Shown one piece after another: positions 15,703 to 23,285 of a DNA stretch of 64,000 nucleotides. The stretch is from Oryzomonas japonica (lineage in GTDB: Bacteria > Desulfobacterota > Desulfuromonadia > Geobacterales > Pseudopelobacteraceae), in NCBI RefSeq assembly GCF_008802365.1, contig NZ_VZQZ01000001.1:248001-312000 (forward strand), written 5' to 3'. Below the pieces are notes generated by a model. That model worked only from the letters and a program-made list of their open reading frames with translations. It made no database searches and was not told where the DNA came from. Position 1 is the first letter of the stretch. Each line of letters starts with the position of its first letter. The position numbers and the translations under genes are program-made.

Positions 15703-16872
15703 TTACCGGGTGCAGCGGTGGGCCGTAATCACCGCTTTCACCGCCGTCACGACGTCGGCGGCATCCTCTTTCGTCATCTTGGGAAAGAGCGGCAGGGAGA
15801 GTATCCTCTCCGAGGCATAGGTGGCCACCGGCAGGTCGCTGTCGACTATGCCCAGGTGGTCGCGATAGTAAGGATGGTGGTGGATGGCCTTGTAGTGCAG
15901 CCCGCTGCCGATGTTGTGCTTCTTCAACTCCGCCATGAACTGATCGCGGTCGATGTCCAGTTTTTCGATCCTGATCAGCGGCGTGTAGAGGTGCCAGGCG
16001 TGGCGCTGGTCATAGGGGGCAGAGGCGGGCAGCGCCAACTCGGCGACGTCGGCGAACTCCCGGTTGTAATAGGTCGCGATCTCAGTCCGCTTTTGGATGA
16101 AGTCGTCCAGTTTGGGGAGTTGGTGGATGCCGATGGCGGCCTGGATATCCATCATGTTGTATTTGAAGCCTGGCAGGAGGATGTCGTAGTTGGGGGTGCC
16201 GCTGGCGGCAAAGCGCTTCCAGGCCTCGCGGCTCATGCCGTGGAATTTGAGCAGGGAGATCTCCTCGGCCAACGCCTCGTCGGCCGTGCAGACCATGCCC
16301 CCCTCGCCGGTGGTGATGTTTTTGTTGGGGTGGAAGGAAAAGATGGAGATGGAGTCCAGGGAGCCGATGCGTCGCCCTTTGTATTCGGTGCCCGCGGCGT
16401 GGGCCGCGTCCTCGATGACGGTCAGGTTGTGTTCCCGGGCCAGGGCGAAAATAGGGTCCATGTCGCAGGACTGGCCGGCAAAGTGCACCGGGATGACGGC
16501 CCGGGTGCGGTGGGTAATCTTTTCCCTGATCCTGGCCGGATCGATATTGAGGGTGCCGGGTTCGATGTCCGCCAATACCGGCGTGGCGCCGCAGAGGATG
16601 ATCATGCTGACCGTGGAGGCGAAGGTCATGGGGGTGGTGATGATCTCGTCCCCCTCCTTGATGCCGAGGGCCAGCAGGGTCACATGCAGGCCGGCGGTGG
16701 CCGAACTCAGGGGGATGGCGTAGGGAGCCCCCACATAGGCCTTGAAAGCCTCCTCGAAACGCTTGACCTTGGGGCCGGTGGTGATCCAGCCGGATTTGAG
16801 GGAGTCGACGACCTCGTTGATCTCGGCATCTTCGATGGTTGGGGTGGAAAAGGGGAGAAAGGTTTCGCGCAT
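15703..16872 (-). CDS. arnB: DegT/DnrJ/EryC1 PLP aminotransferase, ArnB-like
   Basis: Sugar aminotransferase of 389 aa that would convert a UDP-4-keto-pentose to UDP-4-amino-4-deoxy-L-arabinose. Strong resemblance to E. coli ArnB throughout: 'LPFSTPTIEDAEI', 'SGWITTGPK', 'SSATAGLHVTLLAL', 'VIPVHFAGQSCDMDPI', 'IEDAAHAAGTEYKGR'. The PLP lysine is Lys184 in 'FSFHPNKNITTGEGG'. It lies 72 nt after an ArnT-like gene on the same strand, which supports a lipid A modification role. arnA, arnC and arnD are not in the window, and related DegT enzymes make other amino sugars, so the exact substrate is inferred. Confidence 0.8.
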   Translation of the reverse strand: MRETFLPFSTPTIEDAEINEVVDSLKSGWITTGPKVKRFEEAFKAYVGAPYAIPLSSATAGLHVTLLALGIKEGDEIITTPMTFASTVSMIILCGATPVLADIEPGTLNIDPARIREKITHRTRAVIPVHFAGQSCDMDPIFALAREHNLTVIEDAAHAAGTEYKGRRIGSLDSISIFSFHPNKNITTGEGGMVCTADEALAEEISLLKFHGMSREAWKRFAASGTPNYDILLPGFKYNMMDIQAAIGIHQLPKLDDFIQKRTEIATYYNREFADVAELALPASAPYDQRHAWHLYTPLIRIEKLDIDRDQFMAELKKHNIGSGLHYKAIHHHPYYRDHLGIVDSDLPVATYASERILSLPLFPKMTKEDAADVVTAVKAVITAHRCTR

Positions 16873-16944
16873 GGAAGAACTGCTCCTTGATTTTTGTCGA
16901 GGGCAACCCGGCAGGGCCGCCCGGTGTATTGAAGAGATAAAAGA

Positions 16945-18672
16945 CTACCGGTTCGATATCAGCCGTCGCCGGCCCGATTCCCCCAGAACCCGCGGGGCGG
17001 GGTGGAGCAACGGAAGCAGGCGGTCGAGTTCGCCCTTTTTGAGGATGATCAGCAGCGGGGTATCGCTCGCCCACATCCGCAGCAGCGCCTGCTGGTCGGG
17101 AAACCAGGCGGATTGATCCCCCTGTTTGCTGCCGAACTCCAGTTCGTCCAGTTTATCGGTGACCATGATCCGGCGCTGGGTGTACCAGGAGACCCCCTGC
17201 TGGGGACCGAAGGTCACGATGGGTGTTTGCGGCCCGGCCAGGGAGCGGGCTTGCAGGGCCAGGGGGCGGGAGGATTCGACCTGGGCGATGGGCACCATTA
17301 TCAATCGCGGGATGAAAATTACAAGCAGAAAGGAACAGAGGCAGAGCGTAACCACCATGCGGAACGGGTTGCTGCCCGCAAAGACCATGGCGGCTATCCC
17401 CTGTATCAGAAACAGTGCTGCGATGAACGTGCCCCCCGCTGCGGTCACCGCCGGAGCGTTGTTGATGAACTGGTGCAGCGGGTCGCTCAGCCTCGGCAGA
17501 ACTCCGGCAAGCAGGTCGGCCAGCTCGGGCAGGCGGGCATAGGCCAGGGCCGCGACGCCCAGAATGGTCAGGGTCATGCCCAGCAGAATGGAGGCCAGCT
17601 TGAGCTCTCGTCCCTGGCCATCCAGCACCTGGTCGATACGGTTGGCGATCAGGATGGCCAAGGGCGGAAAGATCGGCAGGATGTAGGGGACCAGCTTGGA
17701 GTTGGACTTGGAGAAGAACAGGAAGATCAGCACCGTCCAGATCAGGAGGTAGAGCCCGGCCTGGCTGTCGTCGTGATGGCGGTCGCGCCAAGCCCGTTTC
17801 AGGGCTCCGGGGATGAAAAACGACCAAGGGAGCAGGGTTGCCGCCAGGACCGGTAGAAAAAACCAGAACGGCTGATAGCGGCCATGCACGGTGCTGGTGA
17901 AGCGTTCAAAGTGCTCGTGGATGAAAAAAAAGCGGGCGAATTCGGGATTCCGCAGGGAAACCACCACGAACCAGGGAGCGGCCAGGGCCAGGAACAGCGT
18001 CAGGCCGGTGGGGATGCGCATCTCGCCGAGCAGTTTCCAGCGTTCGCTCAACAAAAGGTAAAAGAAGATGATGCCGGCCGGGAAAACGATGCCGATCAAC
18101 CCCTTGGCCAGCACCGCAAGGGCGCAGAACAGATAGAAAGCGTACCAGGGCCCCGCAGTGCTGCGACGCCCCTCGCGCTGGCTGGCTATGATAAAGGCCC
18201 CCAACGCTGCCGTGAGGCAGAAGGTCAACAGCATATCGGTCAGGATGATGCGCGACTGGAGCACGAAACCTGCCGCAGTCCCCAGGATCGCCGCCGCAAT
18301 CAGGGCCGTGCGCCGGCCGTACAGACGTCGGGCGATGATATAGGTTGCCAGCATGGTCAGCAGGCCGCACAGTGCCGACGGGAAGCGGGCGGCCTGCTCG
18401 GTGAGGCCGGAGAGCTTGAGGGAAGCGGCGTTCAGCCAGTATAGGAGCGGCGGCTTCTCGAAATATTTGACGTAATTGAGGGTCGGGGTGACGAAATCCC
18501 CCTGCTCCACCATCTCCCGGGGGATCTCCGCGTAGCGTCCTTCATCGGGATCGATCAGCGGCAATCCTCCCAGAAACTGGAAAAAGGGGATGCCCAGGAC
18601 AAAGGCCAGGATCACCATGTCCCGCAGCCAGCCGCTCCCCCCGTCGTGGACGTACCCCTTCAGGTCCCTCAC
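16945..18672 (-). CDS. arnT: ArnT-like GT39/GT83 lipid-linked sugar transferase
   Basis: Integral inner-membrane glycosyltransferase of 575 aa with roughly a dozen hydrophobic segments. The first periplasmic loop has the conserved 'PLIDPDEGRYAEIPREMV' acidic motif and 'FEKPPLLYWLNAAS', both typical of ArnT/PMT enzymes that move sugars from undecaprenyl phosphate to lipid A or proteins. Start at 18672 overlaps the end of the U32 gene by 4 nt, and arnB follows. Protein O-mannosyl-type transfer is the alternative. Confidence 0.82.
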   Translation of the reverse strand: MRDLKGYVHDGGSGWLRDMVILAFVLGIPFFQFLGGLPLIDPDEGRYAEIPREMVEQGDFVTPTLNYVKYFEKPPLLYWLNAASLKLSGLTEQAARFPSALCGLLTMLATYIIARRLYGRRTALIAAAILGTAAGFVLQSRIILTDMLLTFCLTAALGAFIIASQREGRRSTAGPWYAFYLFCALAVLAKGLIGIVFPAGIIFFYLLLSERWKLLGEMRIPTGLTLFLALAAPWFVVVSLRNPEFARFFFIHEHFERFTSTVHGRYQPFWFFLPVLAATLLPWSFFIPGALKRAWRDRHHDDSQAGLYLLIWTVLIFLFFSKSNSKLVPYILPIFPPLAILIANRIDQVLDGQGRELKLASILLGMTLTILGVAALAYARLPELADLLAGVLPRLSDPLHQFINNAPAVTAAGGTFIAALFLIQGIAAMVFAGSNPFRMVVTLCLCSFLLVIFIPRLIMVPIAQVESSRPLALQARSLAGPQTPIVTFGPQQGVSWYTQRRIMVTDKLDELEFGSKQGDQSAWFPDQQALLRMWASDTPLLIILKKGELDRLLPLLHPAPRVLGESGRRRLISNR

Positions 18673-19904
18673 GGCGTTTCCCCCTTTTCCCGGCGCACGA
18701 GGTCAAAGGGCTCGACCGCAAAGGGGGGGGCAAGGAGAATTCGCTGGTTGGGGTTGGCGGTATCGGCCTCGACGGAGTCGCCTTCCGGCGTCAAGAATTG
18801 CATATCCCGTACCGTCAGTCGCTCCGCCCGCATGCCGGGACCGATGAACTCCAGTTCGTCACCCGAGCGGATGCGGTTGCGCACCCCGATCACAACCTCG
18901 CCGTCGGCGCGTGCCGTTTCCACCAGACCGACGAACTCGTGGCTGCGGATGTAGGCCGCGTGATATTCCTGCCCCACGTTGCGGGGAGCGCCGAAGAGAA
19001 AGCCGGTGGTATACCCCCGGTGACTCAATTTGGCCAACTCCTCCAGCCATTCGGGCCGGCAGTGCCAGCCGGCCGGGTTTGCACGGTACTCGTCCAGCGC
19101 TTGGCGGTAGACCCGCAGTACCGAGGCCACATAATTGATCCCCTTCATGCGCCCCTCGATCTTGAGCGCGGACACCCCACTCTGCACCAGTGCCGGCAGA
19201 TGCTCCAGTAGACAGAGGTCCCGGGAATTGAAGATGAAGGTGCCGTTTTCGTCCTCCACCACCGGGAAGTATTCGCCGGGGCGGGTTTCCTCCACCAGAT
19301 GGTAGCTCCAACGGCAGGGGTGGGCGCATTCCCCCTGATTGGCGTCGCGGCCCGCCATGGCGCTGGAAATCAGGCAGCGGCCCGAATAGGAGATGCACAG
19401 GGCGCCGTGGACAAAGGCTTCGAATTCCACCTCCGGGACGTGGGTCACGGTCTCGCGGATAGCGTCCAGGCCCATCTCCCGCGCCAGGTTGATCCGCTTG
19501 ACCCCTTGGCTGGCCCAGAATCGGGCGCTCTGCCAGTTGATGGTATTGGCCTGGGTGGAGAGGTGCAGTTCGCGTTGGGGGGAGATGGTGCGCACCATGG
19601 CCATGACGCCCGGGTCGGCCACGATGTAGGCGTCGAAGGGGAGGTGCGCCGTCTGGCGGAGAAATTCCTCGAGCCGCGGCAATGCATCGTTGTGGGGGTA
19701 GCTGTTGACCGTCAGGTATGCCTTCACCCTGTGGCTGTGGCAATAGTCCAGGGCTGCCGGCATCTCCTCGATGTCGAAGTTGTCCGACAGATTGCGCAGC
19801 CCGAAGGAGCGCCCGCCCAAATAGACGGCATCGGCGCCGTAATGGACGGCGATCTTGAGTTTTTCCATGTTGCCGGCCGGAGCCAGAAGTTCGGGGGTGT
19901 TCAC
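18669..19904 (-). CDS. Peptidase U32 family protein, TrhP/YegQ-like (tRNA U34 hydroxylation)
   Basis: Protein of 411 aa starting 'ELLAPAGNMEKLKIAVHYGADAVYLGG', the U32 N-terminus, with the family signature around 'EFEAFVHGALCISYSGRCLISSAM' and 'NQGECAHPCRW' supplying Cys residues expected for an FeS site. TrhP/YegQ members hydroxylate U34 of tRNA using prephenate-derived chemistry. The length suits TrhP rather than the longer RlhA. Start is GTG at 19904. It overlaps the arnT-like gene by 4 nt and is first in this three-gene unit. Confidence 0.8.
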   Translation of the reverse strand: MNTPELLAPAGNMEKLKIAVHYGADAVYLGGRSFGLRNLSDNFDIEEMPAALDYCHSHRVKAYLTVNSYPHNDALPRLEEFLRQTAHLPFDAYIVADPGVMAMVRTISPQRELHLSTQANTINWQSARFWASQGVKRINLAREMGLDAIRETVTHVPEVEFEAFVHGALCISYSGRCLISSAMAGRDANQGECAHPCRWSYHLVEETRPGEYFPVVEDENGTFIFNSRDLCLLEHLPALVQSGVSALKIEGRMKGINYVASVLRVYRQALDEYRANPAGWHCRPEWLEELAKLSHRGYTTGFLFGAPRNVGQEYHAAYIRSHEFVGLVETARADGEVVIGVRNRIRSGDELEFIGPGMRAERLTVRDMQFLTPEGDSVEADTANPNQRILLAPPFAVEPFDLVRREKGETP

Positions 19905-20259
19905 GGATGGTTCCCGTCGTGATGTGGTGGCTGGATGCGTGGAGAGAAAATGCTAACATATTCTGCCCGTTAATTAAACCAAGAAAAAACGGTTGGCCGT
20001 AGTTTGTCCGGCCCCCCGGGAGTACGGCTTACATGGTAGTCCATATTATAACAATTCGGTTTCTGCCTCGGCAGGGCGTGGGTAGCGGCATAAGCGGCCC
20101 TCTTTCCCGTAACGGGCAAAAAGAAGCTTGCGGTCGGAGTTCCATTCTTCTGCTTGACGGCTCCCGCCGTTTTTCCTCGGGTCGAAAAGCCAGCTTTCGC
20201 TTGACAAACGAAAGTTTATAGCTTTAATTTATGAAAAAATCCTGACATTTGGAGGAATT
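19905..20259. other. 355-bp divergent intergenic region before cpoB with a possible attenuator
   Basis: Holds no supported gene. On the plus strand, ACGGC and GCCGT (20157-20170, loop TCCC) form a short hairpin followed by TTTTT, a weak terminator-like structure. A TTGACA at 20201 has TTAATT 17 nt further on, which could serve cpoB from downstream of the hairpin. Short inverted repeats such as CTTTCG...CGAAAG (around 20193-20213) overlap the promoter. I could not match the region to a known riboswitch. Confidence 0.45.
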
Positions 20260-20973
20260 ATGCCATCCGGCATCCGGTGGGCCGTATGCGTTGCCGCTTC
20301 TCTCGCGCTGGCCGGTTGTGCGTCGAACGACCTCATGGTCAAACGCCAGACCGAGACCGAGGCGAAGGTCGAACATCTTATCCAGTCCGACAAGAGGGCC
20401 GAACAGCGTATGAATGAGTTGTCCGGCCAGGTCCAGTCCCAGGAAGATCAGGCCAAGGCCGTTAGCGCCCAACTCACGCAGCTTCAGGACACCATCAGGG
20501 AATTGCGGACCGCCCAGGATGAACTCAAGGCGCGCATCTCGCTGCAGGCGGCGCCCAAGATCGAGGTCATCAATCAGGAGGCCGCCTCCAAGGGCAAGGA
20601 TTATGGGCCTCCTTCCGACTATGTCCAGGCGTTCGGCCTCTATAGCGCCAACAGCTTTCCGGCCGCCATCGAGGCGTTTGAAGCGTTTCTCAAAAACAAC
20701 CCCAAAAGCAGCTATGCCGCCAACGCCGTCTATTGGATCGGCGAGTGCCACTATAGCCTGTCCGCGCTTCCCAAGGCGCGCGACGCCTTCCAAAAGGTTG
20801 TGGACGATTACCCCAAAAGCGCCAAGGCCCCGGATGCACTTCTGAAACTGGGGTATACTCTGGCGGCCATGGGCGAGAAGGATAAGGCTACCGCCGCCTA
20901 TGAACGCCTGATCAAGGCCTATCCCGGCAGCCCGGTAGCGGCCAAGGCGCGGGAACGACTGACCGCCCATTAA
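20260..20973 (+). CDS. cpoB: CpoB/YbgF-like TPR lipoprotein
   Basis: Protein of 237 aa with lipobox L-A-G-C at about Cys20, a coiled-coil segment (about residues 30-95, 'LSGQVQSQEDQAKAVSAQL') and three TPR repeats in the C-terminal half ('YVQAFGLYSANSFPAAIEAFEAFLKNNP', in parts). This is the Tol-Pal system YbgF/CpoB layout, linked to coordinating peptidoglycan synthesis with outer-membrane constriction. A good GGAGG precedes the ATG. No tol genes are next to it; a LysM protein follows on the same strand. Confidence 0.88.
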   Translation: MPSGIRWAVCVAASLALAGCASNDLMVKRQTETEAKVEHLIQSDKRAEQRMNELSGQVQSQEDQAKAVSAQLTQLQDTIRELRTAQDELKARISLQAAPKIEVINQEAASKGKDYGPPSDYVQAFGLYSANSFPAAIEAFEAFLKNNPKSSYAANAVYWIGECHYSLSALPKARDAFQKVVDDYPKSAKAPDALLKLGYTLAAMGEKDKATAAYERLIKAYPGSPVAAKARERLTAH

Positions 20974-21025
20974 GAGCTTGTAGCGTTTCCCGCTGTTTAC
21001 TCTTTCAGGAACGACCGAGGTGCGT

Positions 21026-22033
21026 ATGAGAATCAGACTTGCCATGCTGTTGTTTACCGTAGCGCTTTTCGTGCCCGGCCTGGCCTTGGCCGCGGATGAG
21101 GAACCGACCATCTACGTCATAAAGCAGGGTGATACCCTCTGGGGCCTGTCCGACCGCTTTATCAAAAACCCCCGCTACTGGCCGAACATGTGGTCCAGGA
21201 ACAGCCAAATCACCAATCCGCACCTGATCTATCCGGGGCAAAAGGTTCGGGTGTTCCCCGACCGGCTGGAATTCGAGCCCAGGGACCAGGCCGCACCGGC
21301 AGCTCAAAAGGCGGCGGCTCAGGCGGAAACCATGGCCGAGGTGGTTGCCGAACGCACCTATAGCGTGCGGGGGAGTGAAGGCTTTCTGATGGAGACCGAC
21401 GCCAAGCCGGCCGGTTCTATCGTCGCCATCCACCATGACCGTATCGTGGCCGGGGACGACGATATCGTCTACACCGATATCGGAAAGGTGCAAGGCGCGA
21501 AAGGAGGGGAAAAGTTTTCGGTCTACCGGAAGGAGGGGACCGTCAGCCATCCCGTCACAAGCGAGATCATGGGCACCAAGGTGGTTCCGCTGGGAACGCT
21601 GCAACTGACCGACTTGGAGCAAAAGGCCTCGCGCGCCATCATTACCAAGACCTATCAGGAAATCTCCCCCGGCTCCTACCTTATGCCGTATCGCGACGAC
21701 AAACGCCGGGAGGTATCCCTCAAGATGCCGACCAGGGAGTTGAAAGGGTATATCGTCGAGAGCTACAGCGGGACTGAGATCATCGCTGCCGGCGACATCG
21801 TCTACATCGACCTGGGAAGCGCCCAGGGGGCCGAGGCAGGCAATATGCTCTATATTATCCGCGATGTGGCCCTCGACCGAAAATACGTCGAAGGGCGTGT
21901 CGAGCGCTTGCCCCAGGAGCTGCTGGGGGCACTGGTCATTCTGGAAACCGGTAAAAGAACGGCGACCGCGTTGGTGGTCAAAAGCATCGATGCGATCTAT
22001 AAGGGCGACAAGCTCGTCAGCCTGACAAAATAG
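21026..22033 (+). CDS. Secreted LysM-domain protein
   Basis: Protein of 335 aa with an N-terminal signal peptide (cleavage after 'LALA', about residue 24) and one LysM module ('YVIKQGDTLWGLSDRFIKNPRYWPNMW', in parts), which binds peptidoglycan. The remaining ~250 residues are beta-rich with repeated 'G..V.I' turns, as in Geobacter LysM proteins whose function is unknown. The ATG at 21026 has GAGG 5 nt upstream; the GTG at 21020 is too close to it. It forms a pair with cpoB and ends at a strong terminator. Confidence 0.88.
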   Translation: MRIRLAMLLFTVALFVPGLALAADEEPTIYVIKQGDTLWGLSDRFIKNPRYWPNMWSRNSQITNPHLIYPGQKVRVFPDRLEFEPRDQAAPAAQKAAAQAETMAEVVAERTYSVRGSEGFLMETDAKPAGSIVAIHHDRIVAGDDDIVYTDIGKVQGAKGGEKFSVYRKEGTVSHPVTSEIMGTKVVPLGTLQLTDLEQKASRAIITKTYQEISPGSYLMPYRDDKRREVSLKMPTRELKGYIVESYSGTEIIAAGDIVYIDLGSAQGAEAGNMLYIIRDVALDRKYVEGRVERLPQELLGALVILETGKRTATALVVKSIDAIYKGDKLVSLTK

Positions 22034-22051
22034 GGATGAACGCACCACACG

Positions 22052-22080
22052 AGACCGGCCGGGGGGCCGGTCTTTTTTTT
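22052..22080 (+). terminator. Intrinsic terminator of the cpoB-LysM unit
   Basis: AGACCGGCC and GGCCGGTCT form a 9-bp stem around GGGG, followed by a run of seven T. Confidence 0.95.
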
Positions 22081-22120
22081 CTCTCATGTCCGCGGGAGCG
22101 GCGACTGGAGGGTGTGGGAT

Positions 22121-23215
22121 ATGGAAGAATTCTACTGGCTGGGTCTCAAGGCGGTGCCCGGCATCGGCAATGTCACCTTTCGGCGCCTGCTGGAACGTTT
22201 CGACGCCCCCGGGGCGGCGCTGGCCGCATCGCCGTCGGAGCTGGCGGGTGTCAGGGGGATGACCCCGGCCGTGGTTGGGGCGATCAGGGAAGGGAGCTGG
22301 AAGCGTTTTGCCGACGAGGAGTGCCGCCGGCTGGCGGGAAGCGGCGCGCGGCTGGTCACGTTCGTCTCGGCCGACTACCCCAAGTCCCTGTTCGAGATTC
22401 CCGATCCGCCCCCCTTTCTGTACGTGCGAGGCGAACTGCGCAGTAGCGAATTGGCCGTGGCGATCGTCGGCTCACGCCGGGCGACCTCCTACGGGCTGCT
22501 GGCCACGGGACGTCTCGCCGAGGCGCTGGCCGGGCATGGCGTGGCCGTGATATCGGGCATGGCGCGCGGGATCGATACCGCAGCCCACAAGGGGGCGCTC
22601 CAGGGGGGCGGCAGAACCGTCGGCGTCCTGGGATGCGGCATCGACAAGGTGTATCCGCCCGAAAACCGCACGCTCTTCGAGGCGGTGTCCGAAACGGGGT
22701 GCCTGGTGTCCGAGTTTTCCCTGGGGACGTTGCCGCTGGCGGAGAACTTTCCCCGCCGCAACCGGATCATCAGCGGGCTGTCCCGCGGCGTGCTGGTGGT
22801 GGAGGCTGCCGAAAACAGCGGTTCCCTGATCACCGCCCAATTTGCTCTTGAGCATGGTCGCGACGTCTTTGCCGTTCCCGGCAACATCTCCTTTGCCGCC
22901 TGCCGCGGCAGTAACCGTTTGATCAAGCAGGGGGCCAAACTCGTTGACTGCGTGGAGGATATCCTGGAGGAACTGCCCGGTCCCCTGGCCCTGAACGGAG
23001 AACATGCCCCGGAGCAGGCCGTCGCCCGAACCTTCAGCCTGACCCCCAGGGAAGCCGCCGTATATGAGCTCCTGGCCCGTTCGTCGCTGCATATCGACGA
23101 CATCATCGCCCAAACGGAATTGACAGCCGGAGAGGTTTCCTCTATGTTACTGCACCTTGAGCTCAAGGGGGCGATAACACCGCTGCCGGGCAAGCATTTT
23201 GCCGTAGCAGGGTAA
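22121..23215 (+). CDS. dprA: DNA-processing protein DprA/Smf
   Basis: Loads RecA on incoming single-stranded DNA during natural transformation. It is 364 aa, with an N-terminal SAM-like domain, a Rossmann fold ('VAIVGSRRATSYG', 'GMARGIDTAAHKGAL', 'GVLGCGIDKVYPPEN') and a C-terminal winged-helix DML1-like domain ('ELLARSSLHIDDIIAQTEL'). The ATG at 22121 was chosen over GTG at 22112 because GGAGGG at about 22107 leaves proper spacing. It is followed by topA and trmFO, a common gene order. Confidence 0.95.
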   Translation: MEEFYWLGLKAVPGIGNVTFRRLLERFDAPGAALAASPSELAGVRGMTPAVVGAIREGSWKRFADEECRRLAGSGARLVTFVSADYPKSLFEIPDPPPFLYVRGELRSSELAVAIVGSRRATSYGLLATGRLAEALAGHGVAVISGMARGIDTAAHKGALQGGGRTVGVLGCGIDKVYPPENRTLFEAVSETGCLVSEFSLGTLPLAENFPRRNRIISGLSRGVLVVEAAENSGSLITAQFALEHGRDVFAVPGNISFAACRGSNRLIKQGAKLVDCVEDILEELPGPLALNGEHAPEQAVARTFSLTPREAAVYELLARSSLHIDDIIAQTELTAGEVSSMLLHLELKGAITPLPGKHFAVAG

Positions 23216-23285
23216 TGGTGAAGCAGGCTACGGGCCTCTCCCCCGTGCGCTGAATTATTATTAATTATCTCAGAAGGATGTATTC

